Counted from the first letter of the stretch, positions 42,145-51,886 are shown. The stretch is 64,000 nucleotides of DNA from Sulfitobacter sp. OXR-159 (GCF_034377145.1 NZ_CP139707.1:2740501-2804500), one strand, 5' to 3'. Notes: a model not told the origin generated them from the sequence alone. A program made the numbers and translations.

Positions 42145-44385
42145 TCAGTCGCTGCCGTGTACGGCGATCTGCGCATCGGGCGCGGGGCGGAACTTCCACT
42201 GGATGGCAAAGATCAACGCCGCTACCGCGATGCCGATGAGGTCGGTCACCAAACCGCCCGCGATCATGCACAGCGCGGCAAGGATCAGACCCAACCGGAT
42301 GAACCACGCCGCCCTGCTGCCCGCAAACCAGCCCTGCATCCCCGAAGACAGCAGATAGACCCCAAAGATCGCCGTGATGCCTGCGCGGATCACCTCGAAC
42401 CATGTGCCGTCCATCAGGATCGCGCCGTTGTAGAAGAACATGAACGGCACGATGAAGGCCGAGATGCCGATCTTGAACGACGCCACCGAAGTCTCCATCG
42501 GGTTGGCGCCCGAAATCCCCGCCGCCGCGTAACTGGCCAGCGCCACGGGGGGCGTGATGGCCGAGACCACGGCGAAGTAGAAGACAAAGAAGTGTGCCGT
42601 CAGCAGCGGAATGCCTAGTTGCACTAGCCCCGGTGCCACGACCGACGCCGCCACCGCATAGGCCGCCGTGGTGGGCATGCCCATGCCGAGCAGAATGGCG
42701 ATACACATGGCAAAGAACAGGGCGAGGAACTGGCTCGCCTCCGCCAGACCCAGCAGCACCGAAGAGAAGCGCGCGCCGACGCCGGTCAGGCTGATGACAC
42801 CCACGATGATACCGGCACAGGCACAGACCGCGATGATCTGGATCGACATGATCCCAGCAAGGTCAAAGGCTTTGACAATGCTGCGTAGCCCCATACGGAA
42901 GGGGGTGAACCACGAGACAACCGCCGCCGCCGCCGTCGCCAGCGTGCCCGCGCGGATGATCGAATAGCCCATGAACAGCGCATAGATCAGGATGATGATC
43001 GGGATGAACAGGAACACCCGGCGCAGCATGTCCTTGAGCTTGGGCAGCTCTTCAGAACGCATCCCGCGCATGCCCAGCTTGGCCGCTTCGAAATCCACCA
43101 TGAAGTAGATCGACACGAAGTAAAGCACCGCCGGGATGATCGCCGCCACGGCGATGTCGGTGTAAGGAATGCCCGTGATCTCGGCCATGATGAAGGCACC
43201 TGCGCCCATGATCGGCGGCATGATCTGCCCACCGGTCGAGGCGGCGGCTTCGACCGCGCCTGCGGTGCGGGCCGGGTAGCCGACTTTCTTCATCAGCGGA
43301 ATGGTCAGCGAGCCTGTCGCCACCACATTGCCCGCCGAGGTGCCGTTGATCATGCCCATGAGGCCCGAGGCAAAGATCGCAACCTTGGCCGGACCGCCGC
43401 GCGAACGTCCCGCAGCGGCAAAGGCGAAATTGACGAAGTAGTCGCCCACTTTCGACGCCTGAAGGAAGGCCGCGAAGATGATGAACAGGATGATATAGGT
43501 CGAAGAGACCGCCGTGGTCGGCCCCAAGATGCCCGCATCGGTGTAAACTTGGCTAAAGAACCGCGTCCACTGGATGTTGGGCGCATTCAGGAAGCCCGGC
43601 AGCATATCCCCCACAAAGACGTAGATGAGGAAGATGCCTGAGATCACGATCAGTGCCAGCCCCGCCACGCGGCGCGTTAGTTCCATGATCAACGCGGTGC
43701 CTGCGACAGCGGCGATGGAGATACCGATGGGCGCGAAGGGCGTGCCCGTCGAGTTGCGCATCAAGGTGCTGTACATGGTGATCAGATAGATCGCCACGGC
43801 GATGCCACAGACCGACAGCAACAGATCCGCAGGCGAAACCTGCCCCCGCTCACGGCCCCGCAGCCAACCGACGACGATCCCGATGGCCGTCGCGGCCACC
43901 AGCGGCAGGCCGTAGTGGTAAATCTCAAGGTTTTTGAACTCGGGGCTCATGCCGTTCCACTGCACCCCGGAGTTGATCTGGCTGGCGATGCCCAAGGCAG
44001 TCCAAATCGAATAAAGCGCCGGGATCATCGCAGCCCATGCCACGAAATCCAGCGGGTGGCGGCCCTGCCCGGTGCCTTCATCGACAAAGCCCCGCGCGGA
44101 ATAGAGGGTGAAGCCAAGGATCAGCGCGCCCGCGATGTGCACGATGCGGAAGTTCCATGTCTCCATCGGGAAAGTCGGCAAAAGCGGGAGCCGCACGCCG
44201 GTAAGCTCGCCAATCGACATGCCGTTCAATGCGGCCATGTGGAAGAAGGCATAGATCGCCGACATCGCCGCGACGACCAGATAGGTGCGCCCGGTGAATA
44301 TGCGGCGGTTGCTTTCAACGGGTTCGTCGTCAACCCCTTCGGCGACAATCGGGCCTTGAGGGTCGGCGCTATGCTGGTCTGTCAT
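42145..44385 (-). CDS. TRAP transporter permease, fused small and large subunits
   Basis: A 746-residue fused 4TM-12TM TRAP permease of the TAXI-associated class. The DctM-like half has GLMGMINGTSAGNVVATGSLTIPLMKKVGYPARTAGAVEAAASTGGQIMPPIMGAGAFIMAE and GMGMPTTAAYAVAASVVAPGLVQLGIP. It drives solute uptake with a sodium or proton gradient. ATG 44385 follows a GGGAG ribosome-binding site. Its binding protein is encoded 88 bases upstream on the same strand. Confidence 0.93.
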   Translation of the reverse strand: MTDQHSADPQGPIVAEGVDDEPVESNRRIFTGRTYLVVAAMSAIYAFFHMAALNGMSIGELTGVRLPLLPTFPMETWNFRIVHIAGALILGFTLYSARGFVDEGTGQGRHPLDFVAWAAMIPALYSIWTALGIASQINSGVQWNGMSPEFKNLEIYHYGLPLVAATAIGIVVGWLRGRERGQVSPADLLLSVCGIAVAIYLITMYSTLMRNSTGTPFAPIGISIAAVAGTALIMELTRRVAGLALIVISGIFLIYVFVGDMLPGFLNAPNIQWTRFFSQVYTDAGILGPTTAVSSTYIILFIIFAAFLQASKVGDYFVNFAFAAAGRSRGGPAKVAIFASGLMGMINGTSAGNVVATGSLTIPLMKKVGYPARTAGAVEAAASTGGQIMPPIMGAGAFIMAEITGIPYTDIAVAAIIPAVLYFVSIYFMVDFEAAKLGMRGMRSEELPKLKDMLRRVFLFIPIIILIYALFMGYSIIRAGTLATAAAAVVSWFTPFRMGLRSIVKAFDLAGIMSIQIIAVCACAGIIVGVISLTGVGARFSSVLLGLAEASQFLALFFAMCIAILLGMGMPTTAAYAVAASVVAPGLVQLGIPLLTAHFFVFYFAVVSAITPPVALASYAAAGISGANPMETSVASFKIGISAFIVPFMFFYNGAILMDGTWFEVIRAGITAIFGVYLLSSGMQGWFAGSRAAWFIRLGLILAALCMIAGGLVTDLIGIAVAALIFAIQWKFRPAPDAQIAVHGSD

Positions 44386-44473
44386 GGAAGCTCCCTTTCC
44401 CGGCAATCAGGCGGGATGATGGCAAGATGCCGCCCCGATTAGGGACGGCATGCAAGTTTGTCTAGGCGTTTGC

Positions 44474-45454
44474 TTAGTTACCGTAGATCATATCATCGGA
44501 AATATCGGCATCCGCGTTCTCTTTGAACCATGCCGCCGCGCCGGGGTGCCATTTCAGAACGGTGTTCTTTTTCCAGTTCTCTGGCAGGGAGGACGCAGCC
44601 GCCTTGTGAATGCCCTTCATCCGCTCATTGTCGGACATGACCACATCCACAGCCGCTTTCACGAAGGATTCCGGCAGATCGCAGTTGGCGATGGCGAAGT
44701 TCCACATGGAAACCGAGCGCGCATCTGCTTCAAGCGTGGTGTAGGTGCTGGATGCGATGTCGAACTGAGATACCGGGAATTCTTCGAGCAGTTTGGCCTG
44801 CTCTTCCTCGGTGAACTCGATGATGTTCACATCCGTCTGCACTTCGAGCTGGCTGACCGCGGGGACCGGCACGCCGGCAGCAAAGGCGATCACGTCCAGC
44901 AGACCGTCCTGCAACTGGCCGCCCAGATCGGTCCAGCCGCCGTTGCGGCGCTCATACTCGACGCCCAGCGTGTCCATCATGCGCGGGAAATAGGTGTCGG
45001 AGGTGGAGCCCGCCGGACCAAAGCCGATCTTGGCACCCGCCGGAATGTCAGCCACGGTTTCGATGCCCGAGGACGCAAGCGCGGTCACCGAGAAAGGTGT
45101 CTGGTACATCGGGAACATCGCGCAGGCTTGGGTCATTTCCAGACCGGGTGCGATGGGGTTGGTGCCAGCCAGCGATTCCGCCGCCGGACCCATCGTGGTC
45201 ATGCCGAAGGCCGCCTCGCCGGTGTGGACCAGCGCCATGTTCTGCATCGGGCCGCCGGTGACTTCGCCGCCGCCTGTCAGGCCCAGTTCTTTGGCCACGA
45301 GGTTCGCCCAGCCGGAGCCATAGGCGAAGTAGGTGCCGCCTTGGCTGGCTGTGCCGACGGTAAAGCTGCTGGGCCAGTCGGATTTATCAACGTCCTGTGC
45401 GGCGGCAGCGCCTGCCAGAATGGTGGTTGCAGCGAGGATTGCGGTGAATTTCAT
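44474..45454 (-). CDS. TAXI-family TRAP solute-binding protein
   Basis: A 326-residue periplasmic protein with a signal peptide (MKFTAILAATTILAGAAAA). TAXI-type features are FTVGTASQGGTYFAYGSGWANLVAKE near the N-terminus and IGFGPAGSTSDTYFPRMM in the middle. It feeds the fused TRAP permease that follows. The 240 bases upstream, before the hairpin of the next gene, show nothing clear beyond a likely promoter. The ligand is not predictable. Confidence 0.93.
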   Translation of the reverse strand: MKFTAILAATTILAGAAAAQDVDKSDWPSSFTVGTASQGGTYFAYGSGWANLVAKELGLTGGGEVTGGPMQNMALVHTGEAAFGMTTMGPAAESLAGTNPIAPGLEMTQACAMFPMYQTPFSVTALASSGIETVADIPAGAKIGFGPAGSTSDTYFPRMMDTLGVEYERRNGGWTDLGGQLQDGLLDVIAFAAGVPVPAVSQLEVQTDVNIIEFTEEEQAKLLEEFPVSQFDIASSTYTTLEADARSVSMWNFAIANCDLPESFVKAAVDVVMSDNERMKGIHKAAASSLPENWKKNTVLKWHPGAAAWFKENADADISDDMIYGN

Positions 45455-45694
45455 GTCTCTCTCCCTTGGTTGCTCTTAACGGGCGTCGGCACAGGGTGCC
45501 GCGCGCCGCTGCTGTATTCAGCTTGTCCGGCCAATTAACTGTACTCTGATATGCAGAGGCAAGACCGAATTTGCCGCCAATCGCGAGATGAGGAAGAAAG
45601 AGGCAGGCTACCGTGGGGTCAAGGACGATTTCCTTAGCGCTCGCCGCCCACCCTCCCTCTTCAGAGGGAAAGTTAGGGCAGCAGCCAGTCCCTA

Positions 45695-45721
45695 CCCCGC
45701 CGCAAAAGATACGCGGCGGGG
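45695..45721 (-). terminator. Hairpin after the oxidoreductase gene
   Basis: Perfect 9-bp stem, CCCCGCCGC and GCGGCGGGG, with loop AAAAGATAC, 20 bases past the oxidoreductase stop. No U-run follows. Confidence 0.5.
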
Positions 45722-45741
45722 CCGGAGTATTTCAGGCCGGA

Positions 45742-46728
45742 TCAGACCTCGATCACCACCTTGCCGAGGGCCTGCCCGCTTTGCAGCCGCGCATAGGCCT
45801 CGCCAACTTGGCTCAGATCAAAGGTCTTTTCGTCCAGCAAGGGTTTCACCGCGCCCTCATCCACCACCGTGGCGAGGTTGCCAAGGATCTCTCCATGTAC
45901 CGCGCGGTTCACGTCGTGCAGCATCGGCAAGAGCATGAAGACCACGTGCAGGGACAAGCCGCTGAAGTGCGCCGGGGTCAGGTCGATTTCCGAAAGTGCC
46001 ACGGTTGTCACCACATGGCCGTTCAGCGCAGTGGCAGCGAAAGAGTTGGTAAGATTGTCCCCACCGACGGTGTCGAACACTGCATCGAACCCGCGGCCAG
46101 AGGTTTGCGCGGCCACATAATCTTCGATTTTCTGGGTCTTAAAGTCGATCGCCCGCGCGCCATAACCTTCGATCACCGCAAGCTGGTCATCCCCGGTACC
46201 GGTCGAAGAAACCTCGGCCCCCAGATGCCGGGCCAGTTGGATTGCCAGATGACCCACGCCGCCTGCGCCGCCTTGGACCAGCACCTTCTGCCCGGCCCCG
46301 ACGCCCGCCCGGTGAAGCCCTTCCCAAGCGGTGATGCCCACCAGCGGCAGGGCAGCCGCCTCGCGCATCGACAGCGATTTGGGTTTATGGGCGATCAGCC
46401 GCGCGTCGGCGCGCATGAGTTCGGCCAAGGCCCCTTGCAGATCAGCCAACCCACCGGCGCAGCCATAGACTTCGTCACCAACAGCGAAACCAGTGACACC
46501 TTCGCCCAGTTCTTCGATCACCCCAGCGAAATCCATGCCTAGAACGGCAGGCAGATCCGGCGACAGGGGCAGGTCTTTGCCCGCGCCCTTGATCATGGTG
46601 TCGATGGTGTTCACGCTCGTCGCTTTGACGCGCAGCACCACATGACCGGGGGTGGCCAATGGGCGCTGCAGTTCGGCTTCGACAAAGGGAGCATCAGCGC
46701 CGTAGCTGGTGAGGGTCATGGATTTCAT
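45742..46728 (-). CDS. MDR-family NAD(P)H:quinone oxidoreductase-like enzyme
   Basis: A 328-residue medium-chain reductase. The N-terminal GroES-like domain has LGMDFAGVIEELGEGVTGFAVGDEVYG. The nucleotide-binding fold has VLVQGGAGGVGHLAIQLARHLGA. The catalytic-zinc cysteine and histidine of alcohol dehydrogenases are not evident, which suggests a quinone- or enone-reductase class. The start is set at 46728, where the divergent LysR gap begins; an upstream open frame runs through that gene and is spurious. Confidence 0.87.
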   Translation of the reverse strand: MKSMTLTSYGADAPFVEAELQRPLATPGHVVLRVKATSVNTIDTMIKGAGKDLPLSPDLPAVLGMDFAGVIEELGEGVTGFAVGDEVYGCAGGLADLQGALAELMRADARLIAHKPKSLSMREAAALPLVGITAWEGLHRAGVGAGQKVLVQGGAGGVGHLAIQLARHLGAEVSSTGTGDDQLAVIEGYGARAIDFKTQKIEDYVAAQTSGRGFDAVFDTVGGDNLTNSFAATALNGHVVTTVALSEIDLTPAHFSGLSLHVVFMLLPMLHDVNRAVHGEILGNLATVVDEGAVKPLLDEKTFDLSQVGEAYARLQSGQALGKVVIEV

Positions 46729-46818
46729 CGGTCTATCTTTCGCTGAATGTTGCGTTGAGGCAGATATAGACCAGCGGGATACGCTAGATAATCCGGCGAC
46801 AGCTGAGTTCATTTTCTT

Positions 46819-46836
46819 GATATTGAATACAATATC
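46819..46836. promoter_or_regulatory. Palindrome in the oxidoreductase/LysR divergent gap
   Basis: Perfect inverted repeat GATATTG-AATA-CAATATC in the 157-base divergent gap. It lies 49 bases before the LysR gene and 90 before the oxidoreductase. It fits the T-N11-A form of LysR-type binding sites. Confidence 0.55.
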
Positions 46837-46885
46837 AGCCGACTGTACGCTGGCCCTGCGGATAGCCCGCAGCAAGGACAGCCCC

Positions 46886-47791
46886 ATGGACATCGACAAC
46901 CTGCGCCTTTTCGTCATGGCTGCCGAACGGCTTAACATCTCGGCCGCCGGGCGCGCCTTGGGGATGGCCCCTGCCGTGGCCAGCGCGCGTTTGGCCAAGC
47001 TTGAACAGGAACTCGGGGTTGAGCTTTTGCGGCGCACCACGCGAAAGGTGTCGCTGTCGCTGGATGGGTCCGACTTTCTGCCCTATGCGCAGGAGATACT
47101 GGCGCAGGCCGATGCCGCGCGGGCCATTCTGGGCGGGACAAAGGCGGGGCCGAAGGGCATTTTGCGCTTCGCCGCCCCCAGCAGCTTTGCCCAACGCCAT
47201 ATCATGCCGCTGCTGCCAAAGTTTCACGAAACCTACCCTGAATTGACCCTCGATCTGCGCCTCTCCGACACCCGGTTTGACGCGATCGAAGGCAGTTTCG
47301 ACCTCGCCCTGCGCAGCGCGCCTTTGACCGACAGCAGCCTGCGGGGGCGCAAGCTGGCCGATGACACCCGCGTGCTCTGTGCCGCGCCGTCCTATGTGGA
47401 TACCTATGGGATGCCCGACACCCCTGCCGACCTGCGGGGTCATCACTTTATCGCATGGGGCGATCTTGAACCGCGCGCGCTGATCGGGCCGGAGGGCGAG
47501 GCCGCCACGCTAGCCCCGAGCGAGATGACCTGCCGCGTCATCATGGACGACGGCGATGCCCAGCGGGAAGCGACACGCGCGGGGGCTGGCATCTCGGTCA
47601 ATTCGCTGTGGAGCGTGGCGGATGAACTTGCCTCGGGCCAGCTGCTGCGGCTGCTTCCGGGCTGGCGGATGAATGACCGCTCGGTGCTTTGGCTGGTCTA
47701 CCCGCGCTCGAACGTGCTGACCCCCAAGACGCGGTTCTTCATCGACTTTCTGATTGCCCACCTCGGCAACCGCCCCGATTGGCGCGATTGA
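46886..47791 (+). CDS. LysR-family transcriptional regulator
   Basis: A 301-residue LysR regulator. The helix-turn-helix lies at residues 1-60 (MDIDNLRLFVMAAERLNISAAGRALGMAPAVASARLAKLEQELGVELLRRTTRKVSLS). An effector-binding domain follows, with LRFAAPSSFAQRHIMPLLPKFHETYPELTLDLRLSD. It diverges from the oxidoreductase gene and very likely controls it. ATG 46886 matches the standard family start; an upstream frame extension crosses the promoter gap. Confidence 0.92.
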   Translation: MDIDNLRLFVMAAERLNISAAGRALGMAPAVASARLAKLEQELGVELLRRTTRKVSLSLDGSDFLPYAQEILAQADAARAILGGTKAGPKGILRFAAPSSFAQRHIMPLLPKFHETYPELTLDLRLSDTRFDAIEGSFDLALRSAPLTDSSLRGRKLADDTRVLCAAPSYVDTYGMPDTPADLRGHHFIAWGDLEPRALIGPEGEAATLAPSEMTCRVIMDDGDAQREATRAGAGISVNSLWSVADELASGQLLRLLPGWRMNDRSVLWLVYPRSNVLTPKTRFFIDFLIAHLGNRPDWRD

Positions 47792-47809
47792 GAGGGCCCG
47801 GCGTGCGCC

Positions 47810-48523
47810 CTAGAAGCTGTGCCAAACCCCGACTTTGACCTTGGTCACGCTATCGGTGAATTCATGGGACAGGCCGAACTCCAGAAAGCTGTTCTCGGAC
47901 ACTTTGACCACATGCGACGGGGCGAAGACCAATGTTTCATCGCCGTCAGAGGGGGCCGCGAATTCCAGCTTGAAAATCGACAGGTTGCCATTGGCGTGGT
48001 TGATGCCAAAGGAACTGTCGATCTTGCCCAGACCTTCGCCGTCTTCGTAGAGGGCATAGGTGCTTTCCACCCCCAGCCAGCCGTTGCCCCATGCGCCCGA
48101 CACCGGGCGGCCCCATGACAGGCCGGGCCGCAGGGCCGCCACCGCGCTGCCATCGCGCTCGGCCCAGCCAAGACCAAGTTCAGCGGCGAAAACGTTGTCC
48201 CCCTCAGGTGCCCCCAATGGATAGCGCAAAAAGGCGATGGCGCTGACCTGACCGGCGTCTCGGCTTTTGCCGATGTCGAGACCGAAGGTCAGTTTCTCGG
48301 TGACACCGTATTCATAGTAAAACGCCCCGTAATCGCCGAAGTCGGGGCCATCTACCGTGGATTCATATGACAGCGTTACAAAGCTTTTGTCCTCGCCCCG
48401 CGGCCAAGCCGCCGAAGTCACCTCGCTTGCCGAAACGGTCAATGCCGCAAACGCCGAGAGGAAAACGAGGCCGGACCATATGCGCCGCGTGGATCCTGTG
48501 GGCATCTGTGCTGTTTTGGGCAT
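47810..48523 (-). CDS. Predicted outer-membrane beta-barrel protein
   Basis: A 237-residue protein with a signal peptide (IWSGLVFLSAFAALTVSAS). Alternating strands follow with aromatic girdle residues, for example FVTLSYESTVDG, AFYYEYGVTEKLTFGLDIGK and FLEFGLSHEFTDSVTKVKVGVWHSF. The terminal Phe is the usual beta-barrel assembly signal. No specific family was recognised. It converges on the LysR gene and is monocistronic. Confidence 0.65.
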   Translation of the reverse strand: MPKTAQMPTGSTRRIWSGLVFLSAFAALTVSASEVTSAAWPRGEDKSFVTLSYESTVDGPDFGDYGAFYYEYGVTEKLTFGLDIGKSRDAGQVSAIAFLRYPLGAPEGDNVFAAELGLGWAERDGSAVAALRPGLSWGRPVSGAWGNGWLGVESTYALYEDGEGLGKIDSSFGINHANGNLSIFKLEFAAPSDGDETLVFAPSHVVKVSENSFLEFGLSHEFTDSVTKVKVGVWHSF

Positions 48524-48570
48524 GATAAGTTCCGCTTAATCAAAGCCGCGAGGGGCTGCGCGATGAGGTA

Positions 48571-48930
48571 TTAGGCGATCGACCGAATGAAATCCGCCAG
48601 CTTTAGCGGTTTGAACGGTTTGTGCAGAATGTAGTCGGCCCCAAGGGCGCGAAACTTCTTTTCCGATTCCGGCGAGGTTTTGGCGGTGCACATCACGATC
48701 TTCGTGTCGTCCAAATCCGCATTGGCCCGCGCACAGCGCAACACCTCCATGCCATCGGGGGGCGGCATCATCACATCCAGCATGATCACGTCGAAAGACT
48801 GGGTTTCCATCGTGGCAATCGCGTCCAGCCCGGTGGCCGCGAATGTCGGTTCGATGTCATCTTCGGTCATGATCGCAAACTCGATCAACTCGCGGATGTC
48901 ATCCTCGTCATCGACGAACAACACTCTCAT
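48571..48930 (-). CDS. Single-domain response regulator (CheY-like)
   Basis: A 119-residue receiver with no output domain. Acidic pocket residues are Asp7, Asp8 and phospho-acceptor Asp52 (VIMLDVMMPPPDG). Thr82 (MCTAKT) and Lys104 (LHKPF) complete the set. It is the last gene of the seven-gene polysaccharide/phosphorelay operon and overlaps the histidine kinase gene by four bases. It probably accepts phosphate from that kinase or passes it to the Hpt protein. Confidence 0.93.
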   Translation of the reverse strand: MRVLFVDDEDDIRELIEFAIMTEDDIEPTFAATGLDAIATMETQSFDVIMLDVMMPPPDGMEVLRCARANADLDDTKIVMCTAKTSPESEKKFRALGADYILHKPFKPLKLADFIRSIA

Positions 48931-50930
48931 GCCGGGGCCCCCTGCTCGGGCGTGGCACCAGTATCACGGGCGAACCGCACATAGAATGTGGTGCCGGGGT
49001 TTTCGTCTCCGTCTTCTTCAGAGCGCGTCTCAAAGCTTATATCGCCATCTTGTCGCAACACCAACTCCCGCGTGATGGCCAAACCCAGCCCCGTGCCATT
49101 CGCTTGGTTTTCGCGAGAATGCACAGGGTCAGCGAACCTTTTGAACATACGATCATGCGCGGATCTAGGGATGCCCGGCCCCGCATCGCAGACATAGAAC
49201 GTGACCCATTGATCGTCCACCTCGGCGCCGATTTTTACCGTCCCGCCGCGCGGCGTATATTTGACCGCGTTCGAGATCAGGTTGGAAAAGATCTGCTGCA
49301 TGCGCACGGTGTCCACCTGCACATAGGCCTCTTGCGCCGCGTTTGGCCCTGCGTGAATGTCGAGTTGCACATCACGGTTCACCCCATAGCCGGTGTTGGC
49401 GGCAATCGCCTCTGACAGCACTTCCGACACCGCGACCCGCTCGGCTTGGATGCTGAGTTGGCGTTGGTCAATAGCCTGAAGGGTCAGGATGTCATTGACC
49501 AGCACCAAAAGCCGGTCGGCGTTGCGGGTGGCCATCGACAACAGTTTGCCCGCGTTCTTTGGCATGGTATCGCCAAAGCGGTCGTGCAGAATTTCAAGCG
49601 ACCCGGCAAGGGATGTAAGCGGCGTGCGCAATTCGTGATTGACCGAGGTAACAAAGGCCGTGCGCGCCGCCACCAGACGCTCTTCGGCAGAGATATCCTG
49701 AAGCACGTTATAGGCGATATAATCCCCATGCAGATGCAGTTTCATCACCCGGCATTGCACCGCCACACTCTCGTTCTCTGCCGTGGGGATCTGAACGCGG
49801 TGAACGGCCACGTCTTCGTCCATCTGCGAAAAGGGAGGGACCATGCCGCGCAGCTTTTGGACGGCGTCGATATCCGATGAGACGCCCATCAGTTGCCGCG
49901 CCTTGCGGTTGGAGCGGTGCAGCTTGTTGTTGTCATTGTAGACGATCAGCCCGTCGCCGACATTCTCGAAAATCGCGTCGAATTCGCTCTGCGCCACACG
50001 AATGCGCTCGCGGTCGCGTTCGGAGTTGCGCAGGGCCTGCGCCAGTTGGGTCGACTGCCGTCTGGCGCGGATCGCCGCGTTGATCACCGTCAAGAACAGG
50101 ATCGTCGCAAGGCCCGCAAACGCCACCGTGCGCTGCCAATAGCTTTGCATGACCGCCGCTTTGCTGCGCGTCACGTCGATATAAAGGTCAAGCGCCGGGA
50201 TCTCCTTGCGCGCGCGGAACACCGGCGTGTCGGGGTCACGCTGGGGCCGCCCCGAGGCAAAGGCGCGCTCTCCGTTGGAGGTCACCACCTCGACATACAT
50301 GTCCTGTTGCAGCCCATCCAACGCAAGCAGCTGGGAGTAGTAGTCTTCGCCCAAGGACGACGCCAGCACCCCGCGCGGTTGACCGTCGATGCCGATCAAG
50401 GGCCATGCAATCGGCGTCAGCCGCCGCCCTGTGGCGCGCGATACGATAGGCACCCCGACCGTGTATTCATCAACATCAAGCCCGATCGCTGCCTGAAAAT
50501 AGGCCCGGTCCCCAAGGTACTGCCCCATCAGAGGTTTGATCGTGGCCCAAAGCACGACCCCATCCGCACCGATCAGCACCAGCGCATCGACCTGTTTGGT
50601 CTCTTGCACGGCGGAATTCATCAACGCGCCATATTGCGCTTCGAATTGATCCGGGTCGCTCAGACGCGCGGTCGACAGCTCGTCGATGAGCCCCCACATC
50701 CGCACATTCGCAACCGAAAGGGAGGCATCGACCGCCTGCTCATAAAGCTCTGCGAAATGCTCAAGCTCCACTTCCGCACGGGTCGTGGCGCGGTTGTAGT
50801 CGGACCACGTGAGAAACGCGAGCCCAACGAAATAGATCAGAACGACCGTTGAGATCAGTCCCCAAAACAGGGTTTGCGAGCGTGAGGAAGGCTCCGCATC
50901 GACTTTGTTGGTGGGCTCAGTGCTGACCAT
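48927..50930 (-). CDS. Membrane sensor histidine kinase with Cache-type sensor and PAS domain
   Basis: A 667-residue kinase. Two membrane helices (about 22-42 and 266-286) flank a periplasmic dCache-like domain. A PAS domain follows (SEFDAIFENVGDGLIVYNDNN, about 315-415). The H-box is SVNHELRTPLTS with His432. The ATPase domain has IFSNLISNAVKYTPRGG, DAGPGIP and GTGLGLAI. It lacks an attached receiver, fitting the separate receiver and Hpt genes of the same operon. It overlaps the upstream receiver gene by 14 bases. Confidence 0.93.
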   Translation of the reverse strand: MVSTEPTNKVDAEPSSRSQTLFWGLISTVVLIYFVGLAFLTWSDYNRATTRAEVELEHFAELYEQAVDASLSVANVRMWGLIDELSTARLSDPDQFEAQYGALMNSAVQETKQVDALVLIGADGVVLWATIKPLMGQYLGDRAYFQAAIGLDVDEYTVGVPIVSRATGRRLTPIAWPLIGIDGQPRGVLASSLGEDYYSQLLALDGLQQDMYVEVVTSNGERAFASGRPQRDPDTPVFRARKEIPALDLYIDVTRSKAAVMQSYWQRTVAFAGLATILFLTVINAAIRARRQSTQLAQALRNSERDRERIRVAQSEFDAIFENVGDGLIVYNDNNKLHRSNRKARQLMGVSSDIDAVQKLRGMVPPFSQMDEDVAVHRVQIPTAENESVAVQCRVMKLHLHGDYIAYNVLQDISAEERLVAARTAFVTSVNHELRTPLTSLAGSLEILHDRFGDTMPKNAGKLLSMATRNADRLLVLVNDILTLQAIDQRQLSIQAERVAVSEVLSEAIAANTGYGVNRDVQLDIHAGPNAAQEAYVQVDTVRMQQIFSNLISNAVKYTPRGGTVKIGAEVDDQWVTFYVCDAGPGIPRSAHDRMFKRFADPVHSRENQANGTGLGLAITRELVLRQDGDISFETRSEEDGDENPGTTFYVRFARDTGATPEQGAPA

Positions 50931-51882
50931 TCCTTGGCAGATGTCCTATATCGTTGGCGGCAAGGCAGATCGTGCCCGTCGCGCCTGTTTTTCCAGCACT
51001 TTCGACGCCCTGAATGCCCCGCGCAAGCGACGTGGCGACAGCCGCGTCGGAGGGCGGTACGACACAGGCACTGACGCTCAAAGGACGGGATGTCCAGCCT
51101 TCTTTCACAGAGGCCGACGCCTCTGCCACGGCAGAGATATACTGCTGCGCCCGCGCTTCAAGCTGCGCGTGATCGGCATGAAGCGAGCCGTAGACGAACA
51201 GGTCATCCTCCCAATGGGAAAAACCGTCCCGGGCGGGGATATCGACCTTGCCAAAAAGCCCAGCCACAAGGTGCTGAAGCTCTTGCCGCTGGCCACGCGC
51301 CGCGTCTGATTGATCGCGGTCACCGTCGATCCGAAACACGATCAAGCCAAGGTCTTTTTGCATCGCGGGGGACAACGACATGAGGTTGCCCTGAAAGCCG
51401 CCCTTGCTGCCAAAAAGGCTGGGCACCGTGGCCTCTGAAAAGCTCTGCACGGCGCGGCGGCGCGCGCCCCGGTTTTCGCCCGACCGGCGGCGGTCCAACT
51501 CTGATTTCAAGCGCAGGCAACTGCGCATTCGGGCCTGAAGCTCAATCTGGTTAAAGGGCTTGGTGACATAGTCATTGGCCCCCGCCATGAAGGCTTCGGA
51601 AAGGGAGCCCATATCTGTCCGGCTGGTCAGCATAATGATCGGCACATCGCTCCATCTGTCTAGGGCACGGATACGGGCACAAAGTTCGATACCATCGATA
51701 TCGGGCATCATTATGTCCATCAGGATCAGGTCTGCGGGGGGCTCATCGCTTTCGATCGCGTCAAGTGCCGCGCGGGGATCGATGAAGCTGACGACATCGT
51801 CGAACCCAAGCTCCGAAAGCGTGGCATTGATGAAATCCTGCGCGATGTCCGAGTCGTCAACTGCGATAATTCGTGGGCTCAT
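50917..51882 (-). CDS. Response regulator with degenerate GGDEF-like C-terminal domain
   Basis: A 321-residue protein. The receiver spans residues 1-125, with phospho-acceptor Asp56 in LILMDIMMPDIDG, a Thr in IIMLTSRTD and Lys in YVTKPF. After an Arg-rich linker, residues 175-310 follow a diguanylate-cyclase-like pattern (LGLIVFRIDGD, then FSHWEDDLFVYG, then RPLSVSACVV). The GGDEF signature would be WEDDL, so it is probably not catalytic. ATG 51882 lies four bases after the preceding gene; a longer frame reads back through that gene. Confidence 0.75.
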   Translation of the reverse strand: MSPRIIAVDDSDIAQDFINATLSELGFDDVVSFIDPRAALDAIESDEPPADLILMDIMMPDIDGIELCARIRALDRWSDVPIIMLTSRTDMGSLSEAFMAGANDYVTKPFNQIELQARMRSCLRLKSELDRRRSGENRGARRRAVQSFSEATVPSLFGSKGGFQGNLMSLSPAMQKDLGLIVFRIDGDRDQSDAARGQRQELQHLVAGLFGKVDIPARDGFSHWEDDLFVYGSLHADHAQLEARAQQYISAVAEASASVKEGWTSRPLSVSACVVPPSDAAVATSLARGIQGVESAGKTGATGTICLAANDIGHLPRNGQH

Positions 51883-51886
51883 GACT

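Noticed and set aside
45742..47040. A 432-codon version of the oxidoreductase with about 100 extra N-terminal residues
   Set aside because: The extension runs through the divergent promoter gap and the start of the LysR gene; the family N-terminus begins at 46728.
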